Shown here: piece by piece, positions 43,036 to 43,282 of the stretch
How the letters are laid out: the number at the start of each line of letters is the position of its first letter
How positions within the stretch are numbered: the stretch's first letter is position 1
Assembly: GCA_040905145.1 (NCBI GenBank)
Contig: JBBDSC010000085.1
Coordinates: 1-43,282 of the forward strand
Direction of reading: 5' to 3'
From: DATGMS01 sp040905145
Lineage (GTDB): Bacteria; Bacteroidota; Bacteroidia; Cytophagales; Cyclobacteriaceae
Length of the DNA: 43,282 nt
Notes under the pieces: generated by a model
Database searches by the model: none
Told to the model about the DNA's origin: nothing
Seen by the model: only the letters and a program-made list of their open reading frames with translations
Program-made: the position numbers and the translations under genes

Positions 43036-43282
43036 ATAAAACTCTGACGGTAACCCAGCCTCCGATGAAACAAAACTGATTGCCTGATTGATGCCTTCAA
43101 ATCATCTCTATTTTTTTGTACGTTTTTGCATTTTGAATATATAATACGGAATAAAGTTAAAGAAGAAGAAATTATAATTAAAATCAAACAAAAAAATTAA
43201 CCCGGAGGCTAACAATATAGCTGAAGCGTGTAAAAAAACCCATTTCTGGAGGCATTATTTAGAATCTTTTAAAATAAGGTTA

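Larger units (their letters stand above)
42816..43282. other. Gene-free end spacer with palindromes
   Basis: No coding sequence is seen. It holds two CCCG/CGGG-type hairpins (42849-42864 and 43022-43035) and AT-rich DNA at the right edge that may belong to the control region of a gene outside the window. Confidence 0.55.

Overview
The window reads as a chromosomal segment of a Bacteroidota member, most likely of the order Cytophagales and close to Cyclobacteriaceae. The signs are a gliding-motility/type IX secretion C-terminal domain, a lipidated Omp85 protein of the TamL kind, Bat (aerotolerance-type) proteins, a likely glycine-lipid acyltransferase pair, -7 boxes of the form TAnnTTTG, and AT-rich intergenic DNA with many short palindromic repeats. 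No rRNA, tRNA, CRISPR array or intact mobile element was found.

Layout. 1-437: repeat-rich spacer. 438-4557: lipoprotein plus GT-C glycosyltransferase, then patatin phospholipase plus lipoprotein. 5081-11378: a TetR-controlled RND efflux operon (regulator, membrane fusion protein, inner-membrane pump, TolC-like channel) in which the fusion-protein and pump genes carry three reading-frame lesions while regulator and channel are intact. 11401-13862: divergent queA and menC. 13935-15669: gdhA and, upstream of it, the ruin of a FAD monooxygenase gene. 15833-19803: PAP2 phosphatase, hemF and tamL on the minus strand, with a TrmH-type RNA methyltransferase diverging from tamL. 20672-21661: SBF-type transporter. 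21894-24977: purC, STAS protein, rnz and yhhQ as a minus-strand run. 25037-29713: MORN-repeat protein, thiolase and three Bat-type genes. 30086-30916: SDR. 31189-32962: acyltransferase pair. 33034-38116: a sugar-use cluster (ribulokinase, aldo/keto reductase, FucP-type symporter, TIM-barrel isomerase). 38117-38500: decayed IS110 transposase. 38570-42815: fabD, DCC-family protein and a 925-residue secreted protein.

The most unusual signal is intergenic. Several spacers hold arrays with a strict 7-base period, each with its own consensus. Two of them (21800-21890 and 34705-34795) are each exactly 91 bases, or 13 units, and switch strand sense part way, so that they can fold on themselves. I did not see a new multi-gene system. 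The heptamer elements and the half-broken efflux operon are the observations most worth following up.
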